From Pristionchus mayeri (Eukaryota > Nematoda > Chromadorea > Rhabditida > Neodiplogasteridae): a stretch of DNA of 64,000 bases. The position numbers and the translations under genes are program-made. Numbering within the stretch: the first letter of the stretch is position 1; the number at the start of each line of letters is the position of its first letter. The stretch lies in NCBI GenBank assembly GCA_036245805.1, contig BTRK01000006.1:26506365-26570364 (forward strand), in the 5' to 3' direction. The notes below the pieces were generated by a model. It ran no database searches. It was not told the DNA's origin and saw nothing but the letters and a program-made list of their open reading frames with translations. This document shows positions 9,983 through 21,334 of the stretch, in pieces.

Positions 9983-10285
9983 TAAGGGGGGGGGGGGCTG
10001 ATCCAACGTTCGGCGATCGCCAAGGCTTTGAGTGCGCTAAGCAAAGATTCAAGGACTTTGAATACTTACAAAGCATTAAAAGTACCCGATGTTGGTTAAA
10101 TTTTATTTTTTTTGAAAAGTTTTACCAATTTAGGGTTACACAGCGCTGAAAGTATTCTAAATTGCTAAAACTTTACGAATATCGGCTATTTTCAGCATGT
10201 TGTAAGTACTCAAAGTCCTTGAATCTTTGCTTACGCGCTCAAAGCCTTGGCGATCGCCGAACGTTGGATCAGCCCCCCCCCCTTA
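9983..10285. mobile_element. TA-flanked inverted-repeat element with terminal G/C runs
   Basis: The arms begin TAAGGGG(n)CTGATCCAACGTTC and are mirrored at the other end, flanked by TA. The terminal runs differ: 12 Gs on the left (9986-9997) and 10 Cs on the right (10273-10282). A TA target and short non-coding body fit a Tc1/mariner-class MITE. Confidence 0.75.
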
Positions 10286-10740
10286 TATGCGTGGAAACAA
10301 TTTTATATGTTCTTTTCGATGTTTTTGGATGATTTTGAGCACATAATGGCTATTGAAGGTTCGGAAGAATTCGATTCCGGATCACATTTTGGGGTCCCAA
10401 CACGAAAGTGCGCCCCCTTTTTTTTCCACATCCCGATTTAGACCATTTTTTGCGAGGAATGAGGCACATATGAGACTGTGCGCGATAGATTCAACAAATC
10501 GCCAGTGGGGCTCCGCACAGCTCAAAAAAATGAAATTGCTGCAAACTTGCTCCTGGGGACAGTTTTTGATTCTGAACAACATAGCGTCGTCAGTTTTTCG
10601 AAATTTCGCCTCTGGGTTCCGGTATGCCACCGGATTTGTGGGTACCAAAACTGGGGTTTTTCTCAGCGAAATCTTCAAAATAAAGCTAGATTCACAAAAA
10701 CTGGGGACCTGGGGTAGGTTTTCATGAGGAATTCGCTTAT

Positions 10741-11845
10741 CTAATTCATTTATGATGAAACTAAAAACGACGGCTCAAAAATTGACTTTTTGAACCAAAT
10801 GAGGGTCTTCACATAGATCATTCGATTCGCCGTGAAATTCTGATAATTTCATGTGTTGGAAGTTTTTCTAAACAAGGGGGTCCAAAGACGTTGCTCTCGC
10901 TTTTATGGTCGACACCGTGCTTGGGAGCTTGCGCAGACAGCGCACGCACGCAATGGCAATCGCATTGTGTGTTACGACTGATAACCCGCAGGTCGCGGAT
11001 TCGAATCCCCTCCAGAGTAACCCTTTTGCCGCTTTTTCCCATCATTCTGTGGAACATTAGTGATGAATTTGGTCGTTTATACCCAGTATTGATTAATAAT
11101 ACCATCACACAACCTGCTTGCATTTTGTTTTTCCCCAGATATTCTTGAGCACACATTTTGCTTTGAACTTTACCGATGATACTATTTTTCGTCCACTCAT
11201 TGACGAAATGGGAAGGAAGCCGGGAAGGAAAAAAAGAGTGGAAGTGAAGCAGTAGTTAGAGAAGCAGCGATCTGATGTAAGGATTGCACTCGCTCGTGAC
11301 ATTGATGCCCAGTTGCGAGAGATGAAGATCCCCGGATCAGAAGAGTACCACTTTCCTCTAGATTCATGCCCGAAAAAAATAATCAGCTTCACCATATTGA
11401 GATATTTCAGTGCAAAGCAAAATGTGTGCTCAAGAATATCTGAGGAAAAACAAAATGCTAGCAGGTTGTTTGATAATATTATTAATCAATATTGGGTATA
11501 AACGACCAAATTCATCACTAATGTTCCACAGAATGATGGGAAAAAGTGGCAAAAGGGTTACTCTTGAGGGGAATCGAACCCGCGACCTGTGGGTTATCCG
11601 TCGTAACACACAATGCGATTGCCATTGCGTGCGTGCGCTGTCTGCGCAAGCTCCCAAGCGCGGCGTCGGCCATAAAAGCGAGAGCAACGTCTTTGGACCC
11701 CCTTGTTTAGAAAAACTTCCAACACATGAAATTATCAGAATTTCACGGCGAATCGAATGATCTATGTGACGACCCTCGCACTCATTTGGTTCAAAAAGTC
11801 AATTTTTGACCCGTACTTTTGAGTTTCATCATAAATGAATTACAT
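10741..11845. mobile_element. Long palindrome containing tRNA-like sequence in both arms
   Basis: The arms, about 10741-11165 and 11413-11845, match over roughly 425 bp with a spacer of about 250 bp. Each arm contains a tRNA-like stretch ending in a B-box/T-loop (GGTCGCGGATTCGAATCCCC left; GGTCGCGGGTTCGATTCCCC right after complementing). No anticodon arm with U33 and a clean stem can be drawn, so it is tRNA-derived, not a working gene. Confidence 0.7.
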
Positions 11846-12118
11846 ATATATATTTATGCTATTTCTTTTGCGAAATAAAGTGGTACAAAATGAAAAATGG
11901 AACATAGTTTAATTACGATTAAAATGGCGAATAACTGGGTAATACGGGAGGGTAAACTACTCAGGGGAACTGGTTTGATTCTCATTGTTCACTAAAAGCC
12001 TTGCCGCTCTTGGAAAAAAACTATTATGTCTATAGTTGAAGATCGATCCAGGGTTGTTGAAGTTCATGCCGTTTCGAGTGTAGTAAATTTTGAAATAATG
12101 GGGTTTTCAGTTGGAAAT

Positions 12119-13077
12119 ATTGGGGTGTCCGGAAAGTTCGTATAATGCTTCGGAAAAAAGTCAGTTCGCGATCAAATGCAGTGATTGCGCAATCTGTTTG
12201 TCAACAATGTATTGCATCATTCTGACGTTGAGTAGTGAGAGGATTCAATCAGTCTCCTAGTTGCTACATTGATTCTTGTGATGGACTCCCATCTGTACCT
12301 CCGAGCAGTTTTACTTCATTACTACCGTCTTGGCCGATCCGTGAAGGAGGCCCACTCTACCCTGGCCCAGTCGGAAGGAGCTGACGCCCCCTCCATACCC
12401 TTCTGGAATAAGTGGTTCTCCCGCTTCAAGAAAGGGGAGTTTGGTCTCGATGATCAACCCCGCTCTGGACGCCCTCCCTCCCTCGATCAGCCTCTCGTTC
12501 TCCGCACACTGAAGCGCAAGCCCATGACCAGTGTGCGTGAGTTGAAGAAGGATACTGGTACTCCCAGATCAACGGTGTCCGATATCCTCCATCGATCTGG
12601 GAAGGAGCCGAAACTCCCACAAGTGATTCCCCATGACCTCTCCCCCGAACAGCTGAAAAATCGTGTTCAAGTCTGTCGGGAATTACTCCATCGTAGATCC
12701 AATCTTCGATGGGTCAATTCCATCATCGCTACAGATGAGAAGTGGATCACGTACGATAACCCTGTGAGGAGACTGCATTGGGTGGATGCAGATGAGAAGC
12801 CCACGCCCGTCCCGAAGAAGGAAGAGCACGGAAAGAAGGAACTCCTCTGCTTCTTCTTCTCAGTGCTCGGTCCCATCTACTGGGAGATCCTCGCCCCTGG
12901 CACCAGCATCAATGCCGACCTCTTCTCTGAACAACTGGAAGATGTCGCAATCAGAGTCCCTCCCAGACTCCTGAACCAGGGCAAAATTCTTCTTCTGATG
13001 GACAATGCTCGCCCACATCGAGCGAAGATGACCCAGAAGAAAATGGACGAGCTGAAGATCGAGAGGATTCCCCATCT
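12119..13077 (+). mobile_element. Mariner transposon, 3'-truncated, with transposase ORF from 12281
   Basis: This Tc1/mariner-type element begins TTGGGGTGTCCGGAAAGT right after a TA in the LINE. The ATG at 12281 opens a mariner transposase: an N-terminal helix-turn-helix region, RSGRPPSLD linker, then first catalytic D in ATDEKWITYDN and second D in LLLMDNARPHRA. The third acidic residue and the 3' TIR are missing, because at about 13077 the sequence jumps back into antisense LINE (aggactcaatgcc). Beyond 13077 the open frame is LINE read backwards and includes an 8-G run. Loss of the third D and of one TIR makes it dead. Confidence 0.85.
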
Positions 13078-13119
13078 CTCCAGGGACTCAATGCCTAGTT
13101 TCTTATTGCGATCGAAAGT

Positions 13120-13127
13120 GGGGGGGG
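13120..13127 (+). repeat. 8-G run in the LINE where the sister copy has ggtagg
   Basis: At 13116-13131 the sequence is aagt, eight Gs, cat. The second LINE copy near 36040 has aagcggtaggcat at the same place. The run therefore arose within the element or in the data. Confidence 0.8.
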
Positions 13128-14109
13128 CATGTTTTCCCAAGTGTGATTAAAACAGCGCATAAATAAACGTCTTGTGAAGTAGTTCTGTACTTTTTCGATT
13201 TCTTTTTTATCCCTATTTTGGTATGGGTTGAAAACGGAAGAAGCGCTTTCCATAATCGGTCTAATGTACATTGAGTACGTTTTAAGGAGTACCCCTACAT
13301 TTTTGGTTCGTAATGCTCTAAGGATAGTGTGACAGGCAGTTTTGCCCTTATTGGATACGGTAGTGCAATGGTCTGAAAAGGAGAGATTTTTCTGAATAAC
13401 AGAACCGAGGTCTTTTACTTGATCTTTTTGTTCTAGAGTTGTGGTTCCTATAGCATATGTTCGCTTTGTATTTGCCCTGCCCAGGTGCAATGAGTTGCAT
13501 TTATGCGCAGCAAGGGGGAGTTGCCACTCTTCAGACCAGTTTACGATAGTGTCAATCGCAGCTTGTAGAGGGGCGGGTGAATTCCCCTTCCTAAATGACC
13601 GATATATTTTTATATCGTCGGCGTACATTCTTGCAACGACTCCATGATTTTGCACTAGAGTAGGGATTTCTGAGGTGTAAATAAGGAAAAGCAAAGGGCC
13701 TAGTACTGATCCCTGTGGTACACCGCTGGTTACAGGGAGTGATATAGAAAGTGAGTCTTTTACTCCCACTTGAAACGATCTATTCGTGAGGTATCCTGCA
13801 ATCCAGTTGATTGTCTTATCAGAGAGACCTATAGTGCTGTGCTTGAGTTTTAGCTTGGGGTGAGAGACTCCATCAAAAGCTTTTGCAAAATCAAAGTAGA
13901 TAACGTCAACTGGTTTCCCATCACTAATTGCGGTTGTCCAGTGTTCTAAGACTTCAAGCATTTGGAGCTCTCGCGATCGTTTTTTACGGAATCCGTACTG
14001 CTCATCGGGAAAAATTTGTAATTGTTCACAATGGGTGATAATGGATTTGCACAAAATGCGCTCAAAAACTCGAGGCGAATTCCTCATGAAAACATAGGCG
14101 AATTCCTCA

Positions 14110-15037
14110 TAGGAACGGCAGCGCGAATTTTTGAGTACGGAATATTGGTTGCCTCCTTCCGACGCTTTTGCTTTCAAACTACCGTACTTTTCAAGCTAAA
14201 TTCTTTCAATATTTTAAAACATTTGTAAAAAATATTTAATGTGATTTTTAAAATAGTTCATTGACTGGAATGAATATGAAGACATATTGAAAGAACTCCA
14301 AGCATGACAAGAAGAGACATTTTGCAGAAATGAAGACGCACGAAACGTTCGAAAATATACGTGTTTTCAGAATTAATTGTTGAAGCTTCATTTTCTCAGT
14401 ATTTGTAGATTATGAGGCGCAAAAAATTGTTTTCAAAATAAAAATAAAAATAAATATCAGATATTAGAGAATGAGACCGTCAAAGTTGAGCGTTTTACCG
14501 TTGTGAAAATGCATAATTCGTGTTTCCTTGGAAGGCGCAAACCGTATATTCGAGATTTTTGGGTATTTATTTCAGCACACTATTCCGCGTATCATACGTA
14601 AAAACTAAAAATATACTGTCTGCGCCTTTTTTAAAAACAGACTTCAAAGTTGCGACTACCGTAATCCACGCATGTTTACGTTTCTGTTGAACGTATGTTT
14701 AATGTTTGGTGCGTGTTTCTAGCAAAAAAAATATATTTAGTTCTTGCTTGTACGCGGCAAATATGTAAACACAATACTCTACGCGATTTAAACACAAATC
14801 AGGCAAAAATGATTGTTTCAGTTTGCGATAGGTAGAAGTAAAGGAGTGACTTGAGGTGCGCTCCACTTGGACTGAAAGCGTCGGCATTTTGACTTATGTT
14901 TATTATTGTTTTTCTCTTTTTTTGGTCATTTTTATTAAAAACTAAAGTGAAAAGTCGAAATGGGGTAGGCATAGCTTTCAATTGCTTACCAATTTGTGAA
15001 TTGTTTTGCTTGTTCGTTAACACCGTTGCATTCCCTA
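14110..15037 (+). mobile_element. hAT-type non-autonomous element, family N1 copy 1
   Basis: The 928-bp element is flanked by a perfect 8-bp duplication ATTCCTCA (14102-14109, 15038-15045). The ends are TAGGAACGGCAGC and GTTGCATTCCCTA. It shares its full length with 52541-53465 and with 30899-32733 (the latter enlarged by a nested insertion). It has no transposase ORF. Confidence 0.88.
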
Positions 15038-15300
15038 ATTCCTCATGAAAAAATACCCCAGGTATCCAATGTTTGAGAATCTAGCTCTATTTTGAAGCTT
15101 TCACTGAGAAAAAAACCCCAGTTTTAGTACCAACAAACCCGGTGCCATACCGGAACCCAGAGGCGAAATTTCGAAAAACTGACGACGCTATGTTGTTCAG
15201 AATCAAAAACTGTCCCCAGGAGCAAGTTTGCAGCAATTTCATTTTTTGAGCTGTGCGGAGCACTTATTGAATCTATCGCGCACAGTCTCATATATAGTTA

Positions 15301-15846
15301 GAATACAGTACTCCCCGTTCTGATTAATCGAATAGTGATCCTTTTACATATACCATTCTACATTTTTTAGTCGTCTCTCTCTCCCTTTGTATTTGCCTAG
15401 GTTCATCTCTCTTCTCTTGTACTTTACATGCCATTCCCTCGACCCCTCGTTTCGTATGCTAAAGAGTAGTCAGTCGTTTTTGCTTCGTTCGCGGAAGACA
15501 CGTGTGTGTCTCTTCCACGTCGTTTCGTTGTAGCCGTTTCTCAGGATCTAAGGTTTGTAATAAAGTTTCTTTTTGCTATCCTAGCACTATCTTAATACAC
15601 TGTATATGTGGGATAAGGGATCAGAAGGGATCTCAGGTGTACTGTAGTCGTAGAATCAGTTGGCCCTAGTACTATCTGGACCTAACTATATGTTCTACAA
15701 CATAAGCATGAAAACTCAGAAAGTTTTTCCGATTTCCAAAGTTATGAAAGTTTTGGTTTCTCATATAAATATTTAAATAAAAATGGTTTTTAGTTTGGGG
15801 GTGGGTTGTAGAAGCCTATCCTAGTTCCTTTCCAACCAATTCGATC
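15301..15846. other. Unassigned block with polyadenylation-like signal, possible solo LTR
   Basis: Pyrimidine-rich sequence, TATA-like runs and an aataaa at about 15560 give an LTR-like look. Similar words (tatagttagaata near 15295 and ctaactatatgttcta near 15685) border it. No TG..CA ends or TSD could be fixed, so this remains a guess. Confidence 0.2.
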
Positions 15847-16710
15847 TTGCAGCTGCAGCAGGCTGCTGCAAATTTCAGACGAAGCGCGTTGGATATAGAT
15901 GTTTCCAGCAAAAGAAGTGGTTATTTTTGTTTACGAAAGTGTTTCTATGATAAAATGAACGATTTTGATTTACTTTGTTCATTTTTCATATTTCCGACCG
16001 TTGCAGCAGGTGCATTTCAGAGATGTTTTTAATTTACCACAGATTCCACGATTCCCCCCCCCCTCTCCAAACTTTCCCAGTTTGTAGAGCTTGAAATTCT
16101 ACATATCCCACATTTTTTGCAGATTTTATCTCGGGAGTCCTGATAGTCTCCCAGATCGACGAACGTCTCGTAATGGGCTGCACTGTTCACGGTCCGTGAA
16201 ATCACAATCTCAAAGTCGCGGGATCGAGTCCCGGTGCTGGCAAAAGTGTTTTTGCTAACTTGGTAAGGCAAGGTAAGGTAAGGCATCACAAAATTTGACT
16301 ACAACTATGCAAATAAATTTCAAAAGAACATTTTTCATGCACCGGGACTCGAACCCGCGACTTTGAGATTGTGATTTCACAGACCGTGAACCGTGCAGCC
16401 CATTACGATACTTTCGTCGATCTGGGAGACTATCAGGACTCCGGAGATAAAATTTGCAAAAATGTGGTATATGTAGAATTTCAAGCTCTACAAACTGTGA
16501 AAGTTTGGAGAGGGGGGGGGAATCGTGGAATCTGTGGTAAATTAAAAACATGTCTGAAATGCACCTGCTGCAACGGTCGCAAATATGAAAAATGAACAAA
16601 GTATATAAAAATCGTTACTTGCGTAAACAAAAATCACCACTTTTGTTGGTGGAAACATCTATATCCAACGCACCTCGTCTGAACTTTGCAGCAGCCTGCT
16701 GCAGCTGCAA
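15847..16710. mobile_element. Long palindrome with tRNA-like arms and GCAGCTGCAGCAG ends
   Basis: The arms, about 15847-16262 and 16300-16710, are near-mirror images starting TTGCAGCTGCAGCAGGCTGC. Each has a T-arm-like stretch (AGTCGCGGGTTCGAGTCCCG on the right after complementing). G/C runs of 9-10 are present in both arms (16054-16063 and 16512-16520). It is non-coding, with no convincing TSD. Confidence 0.7.
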
Positions 16711-16972
16711 CACGTGACAAAAATCTGAAACTTCAGATTTAGGCTAGTCTAGTCAAATAATGACTGGAAATATAATAAACAAGATTTTCGAAAATTCGAA
16801 TGTCAACTGAAAACGCCGAATTGTCCCGTTTCTCTCGTGAGAGGCCTGATATGTAATATTATGAATTTAATATGAGTGTAATATATATTTATGAATAAAC
16901 CCCCACTGAATGCCCTATTTGCATAGTTGGAAGGGTTCCTTCCCCCCTCCCCCTCCTCTTCATTCCATTCGG

Positions 16973-19878
16973 ATGTCTAAGCGGAAGACGGTCGGTGGAG
17001 ATGCCCCCTATGTCGCCCCTCCCGATCGATTCACAGTGAGTATATGAGAGGAATGGAGAAGAGGAAACATTGCAGGAAACTGTCTCCATCAAAGTGAAGA
17101 AGGGAGCTAGACTAGCAATCAACGTCCGAAACTCTGACCATTGTGTGAGATAGTGTGGGGGGGGGGAGTGGGAGAAGAAGGATTGAAGGTGTCTCGTATC
17201 CATCCCGACTCGCCTCTCTTCCAACAAATTAACGTCGGAGATCGAATTATTGCCGTGAATGGACAGAAGCTCGACCTGAAGAAATTGTACGAGTCGATAA
17301 AGGAAGACAAGGATAAGGTACTGGGGAAGAGGGGGTGAGGAGGGGCTGTACGAAGTGAAATGAATAAGTTTGAGACGTTTCTGATAACAATGGAGCATCT
17401 CTCGTTCTCCTGGTCCTTCTTACGCAAGACAACACTCGAGTCGATATCCACTGAGAAGGAGAACGAGAAAGTGATCGGACGGGCTATCAATGTGTACAAG
17501 GTAAGAGAGAGAGGCTCCACCATCTCAATATCGTCAAAGAGTATTCTCACTCTCCCTCCCGAAATATCTTGTTTTCCTCTGCAGTATCATTGAATACTTC
17601 TTTACTTCGCGGGACCAACCCGAAATAGTTGGGAATGAGCGATGGTGCAGTGTATCAGAGATTAGACAATGAACCGTTCCGGGGGGCCTTCCATGGAAGG
17701 CCCCCCCCCCCTACCATGTATAGGGGGTCATGGTGAAAATCATAGTAGGTCATGGGGAGGTCAAGACTAAGTACCATAACCAATCGATAGTACATTATCG
17801 ATTGATACCGTATATGGCTACCGTAACCCTCAATTATCGCGAACTGAGTTTTTTCTAAAAAGTCAAATTACCATAACCAATCGATAGTACAGTACCCCTG
17901 ATACCGTATATGGCTACCGTAACCCCGAATATCGCGAACTGACTTTATTTTTAAAAAGTCCTGACACGGTGTTCAATCGATTCTACAGTACCCAAGTAAC
18001 TACCGTAACCCAGTTCCTTGGGTCAGATCCAGTTCCTTGGGACAAACATTTTTCTAAAAATACAAAATTGAGCAGACAAATATTTTAAAGTATCATACCG
18101 TTTCTCTAATTATTGTTGAATAATTTTGCGTCAGGTTTAGGATTTTTAGAAAAATGTAAAATTTTTAGAAAAATGTTTGACCCAAGGAACTGGGTTACGG
18201 TAGTTACTTGGGTACTGTAGAATCGATTGAACACGGTTTCAGGACTTTTTAAAAATAAAGTCAGTTCGCGATATTCGGGGGTTACGGTAGCCATATACGG
18301 TATCATGGGGTACTGTACTATCGATTGGTTATGGTAATTTGACTTTTAAAAAAAAACTCAGTTCGCGATAATTTAGGGTTACGGTAGCCATATACGGTAT
18401 CAATCGATAATGTACTATCGATTGGTTAAACTGAATGAACTGACTGACGATAACGATGACGATGACGATGACTGACGAAACTGACGATAACTGAATGGAG
18501 TGAGAGGGAAAAGGTCTATCTTACTAGAGATCCATTGGATCTCAGACAATGGATATCACTTCTCCCGATTCTCAAAGTCAAACGACTCAGAATGAAAAGA
18601 TCCAAAAGTGTCTGTCAGACAGACGCTTTTGTGCGACCGAATGACACTGTCTGAGATTCTTCAATGAGTCAAAACGCGAACACTAGTGAAGACGGAAGAG
18701 AGGGGAGAGAGAGAAACAGGGAGAGAGGGGGGAGAGGCTAGTGATCTCTTGCAGATAGTCATGCATGACTTCACTCCTCCCGAGATACGGGCCCCTCTTG
18801 GTCTACAAATCAGATACGATGCAAGAGAGAGAATAGAAATATACAATGTGAAGAGTAATCCTATTATAGAATGTTGATGTTGTGCTTAAGGTGGTTCCCA
18901 AGACGATTTGTTCTACTCATCTCCGATCGGGAGATATCATACGGTAGAGAGGGAGGGGGAGAGGAAGTGGAGGGATGGTGTAGTGATGCAGGGAAGTAAA
19001 TGGACGGAGTGTATGCAGCAAGAGTATGTGCATGGCACTCATTCAACAGAGTCTCGCTTCTGCGAAAGTGGTGAGAAGGAAGGAGAGGAGTAATGAGAGG
19101 GGAGAAGTACAGGTGACACTTACTGTAGAGACTGCCGTCAATGGACACGACTCATACAGAGAACAAGAGGAGATGCCCGAAGTAAGTGAGAGGGAGGGGG
19201 AGAGGAGCTCTGCTATTTTTATTCCACTAGTTTCCTACCTCACTGCCCACTGGGAAGAAATCAAAGGTGCCGATAGGAAATCACTTTGAAAAAGACTGAG
19301 ATCCCACTGGAAAAGCCGTCTTCCCAGTAGTCTCCTAGTATATTTCCCACTGGTTTCCTATCGGCATCTTTGATGTTTCTCCCAGTGGGCAGTGAGGTAG
19401 GAAACCAGTGGGAAGAGCTGGGAAAAAATACCAGAGGGGGGGGGGGAGATACTCTCGATCATTTCAGGATGTACTGCAGATAGCGAAGAAGCAGGTGGGA
19501 TAGAGAGAGAGGAGGGGGAAGAATAGGATATGGATAACAGATCGACTTCCTCAAGAAGGGAGGGACGGCCAAGATGAATCCGAAGGGGATATCTGCGAGG
19601 ATGAGCAGTAGTACTAGTCTGGTGAGGGAGAGAAGAGGCAATAGGAGGGACAATTCCCTGCAGATAGATGTATTCAAAGGAGGAGTCGAGTCTCCCACTC
19701 TGAAGACTGCTCGCCTCTCTCCGAGTGATCAGCCAAAGGTACAGTACCTTCCACTCTCCACTACTGTATTTACTACCGTACTCTGAAGGTGTCCGTAGCA
19801 TCGAAGGAGCGGACTGAGTTCGAGCACTCTGCTGATATGGACCCGAATAAGCTGAAGAGCTACAAGAGTATCAAGTAG
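16973..19878 (+). CDS. Two-PDZ-domain protein, complete gene model
   Basis: Ten exons join in one frame: 16973-17035, 17076-17142, 17169-17317, 17429-17500, 18755-18847, 18891-18943, 19019-19181, 19541-19621, 19664-19738, 19789-19878 (906 nt, 301 codons plus stop). ATG opens MSKRKTVGGDAPY. The first PDZ covers about residues 20-120, with GLKVSRIHPDSPL and VGDRIIAVNG; the second, about 118-220, has LGLQIRY, HLRSGDII and an ALIQQSLASAKVVRR end. The C-terminus is Ser/Lys-rich and ends in YKSIK. PDZ domains bind C-terminal peptides and act as scaffolds; the partner is unknown. There is no signal peptide or membrane segment. Introns are mostly 26-110 nt, but introns 4 and 7 are enlarged by palindromic elements. 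The exon 2/3 junction is the least certain, because intron 2 is only 26 nt and is mostly a 10-G run. The unbroken frame argues that the gene is functional. Confidence 0.8.
17777..18427. mobile_element. Palindromic TACCGTAA-type element in PDZ intron 4
   Basis: The arms contain accaatcgatagtac, taccgtatatggctacc and the core cccagttccttgggtcaga, mirrored about 18090. The same core occurs in the palindromes at 41971-42695 and 54903-55301. It lies wholly inside an intron. Left of it are a 6-G and an 11-C run around ccttccatggaagg. Confidence 0.75.
19222..19420. repeat. Imperfect palindrome built on CCCACTGGGA in PDZ intron 7
   Basis: The outer arms read tttcctacctcactgccc and its complement. 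Internally CCCACTGG and its variants recur. No clear TSD is visible. It is intronic. Confidence 0.6.
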
Positions 19879-20611
19879 AAGACCCCTTCCAGTTACGAAT
19901 TCGATCGATACTCATTGATTACTGTAGACTCGAGTGACCAAGATTCAATCGATTCAATCGATAAAAGGTGCAGCCTAGCTTCTTTGCGCTCTGCTTTATG
20001 CTAAAGTTGTCATGGAGTCTTCTACCCGAGAGCTCAAATTATTTGTTTCTCTGGTTTCTTGTAACGAGTAGGTGATCGATTCCGCTGAATTGTCGGTAAG
20101 AGTCTTTTTTATCAACAACAAAAAGAATACAAATGAGTGATATCGTGAATATATGTACAACTTCCTAAAAGGAACTCCTGAATATGCTGCCTAGACGAAG
20201 AAAATGCGAATGTGCGCCCAAAAGAGGAGAGAGGGATGGCAGAGCCGTGATGGTGCTTACTCTGTTCGAGGGTGAATTCACTGGAAGAAATGTTGTATGG
20301 GAGTTGTTAGGTTGTTCCCACTTCGTCAATAGAGAAGGAGGAGGAAGCACTGCTCTTCCTGCTGAGGGAAAGAGTAGTCGATGAAGTGAGTATCAACTCG
20401 TTTCTCTGCACTCCGAGGATAGTCCGGCACTCGGATGTCTGAGAAGGATTACTTCGAGGCACACTTCTCTTTCATTTCCCTCATTTGTTTTTGCTATTCT
20501 TTCTACGGCAGTTTTCTCAATCAATAGCTTGAATGGCTATATTATTTTAAATTTGCCTGCATTTTCAATGAACTTTTGAAATTTAATTTAACAACTTGCT
20601 GCCATTTATGT
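19879..20611. other. Intergenic stretch; exon-like pieces not assembled
   Basis: At 20180-20390 there are short open stretches between possible splice signals (for example up to the donor at about 20382), but no consistent frame joins them. They could belong to an alternative 3' end of the PDZ gene or to a small separate gene. Confidence 0.3.
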
Positions 20612-20987
20612 TAGTGTTGCAATTTCGCACGAAACCGCACATCGCACAGGTGAATCGAGGAATGAGAGGGAAAAGTGCGAGTTCGGACGAACGTTCGAAT
20701 GTGCGAATTAGTGCTAAATCTATGCAAAACGTGCGAACAAAATCAATTAGTCAAATCTTTCCCTCATTCGTTCATTTCCCGGTCGTTGCGCGATTCGAGA
20801 AGAGACCGAGCACAATGGCCGGGAGATGAACGAATGAGGGAAAGACGTGACTAATTTTTGCATAGATTTCGCACTAATTCGCACATTCGTGCGACCACAC
20901 AATGGAGTGCGATAATGAATGCAAAAGAGATGACCGATCTTTTTGTGCGGAATTCGTGCGAATTGTTCGTCCGAATTTGCAACACTA
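20612..20987. mobile_element. hAT-type MITE with GTGCGAA-rich interior
   Basis: The 376-bp element has ends TAGTGTTGCAATTTCG and the mirrored form, flanked by a perfect 8-bp duplication ATTTATGT (20604-20611, 20988-20995). The interior is dominated by GTGCGAA/TTCGCAC words in both orientations. Confidence 0.88.
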
Positions 20988-21334
20988 ATTTATGTAACTT
21001 AAAACCAAGTGATTTCTGATCGAAAAAGCGTACTCTAATATATTGCTACGTTGTTCACCGAAAAACTCGCGGGAGTCCTTTTTAAAGCAGGATTGACAGC
21101 AAATCAGCTCGAGTCGACGCGAGAAATGACGAATGAGAGGGCGCTCTATCATTTCATTGTGCTCTCTCATTCGTTGCCTGTGCTGCGGGGTCAACTCTGA
21201 ATGCCTAACCACATCCATAACTCGGTTCCTATCAGATGTATAAAAACCCGAATTTCGAAGATGTGTTACTGTTCGCGATTGTCTCAAAGCTATGTTGTCA
21301 TTTTGGTCTGGCTGGCTTTGTTGTTAGTCCTCCT

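Larger units (their letters stand above)
11846..14103 (-). mobile_element. LINE (non-LTR retrotransposon), 5'-truncated, split by mariner
   Basis: This is a non-LTR retrotransposon on the minus strand. The ORF read from about 14100 down to 13130 shows reverse transcriptase motifs: RVFERILCKSI, VIYFDFAKAFDGVSH, SGVPQGSVLGPLLFLIY and the catalytic MYADD, then the C-terminal thumb region. The 3' end lies at 12118-11846 and finishes in a TATATATA tail, as in LINEs that end in short repeats. A mariner at 12119-13077 separates the two parts. Compared with the second copy (35645-36447), about 58 bp of LINE are missing at the right mariner junction. The 5' end, with endonuclease and N-terminus, is missing. 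The copy is inactive. Confidence 0.85.
10463..15300. mobile_element. Nested complex: outer inverted-repeat element split by later insertions
   Basis: Arms at 10463-10735 and 15044-15300 are inverted copies (ATGAGACTGTGCGCGATAGA at the outer ends; shared core around ctccgcacagctcaaaaaa, cctctgggttccggtatgcc). Between them lie a tRNA-like palindrome (10741-11845), a LINE split by a mariner (11846-14103) and a hAT-type element (14110-15037). The inner edge of each arm carries ttttcatgaggaattcg, which also recurs at the LINE 5' junction. A diverged relative of the arm is at about 61719-61830. Confidence 0.6.

Noticed and set aside
10891..11760. Pair of ~85-116 aa ORFs in mirrored positions as a gene pair
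   Set aside because: They are the two strands of one palindrome; neither has motifs, and both overlap tRNA-like sequence.
12281..13150. Single ~290-codon gene running through mariner into following sequence
   Set aside because: From about 13078 the frame is antisense LINE plus an 8-G run; only the part up to 13077 is mariner transposase.
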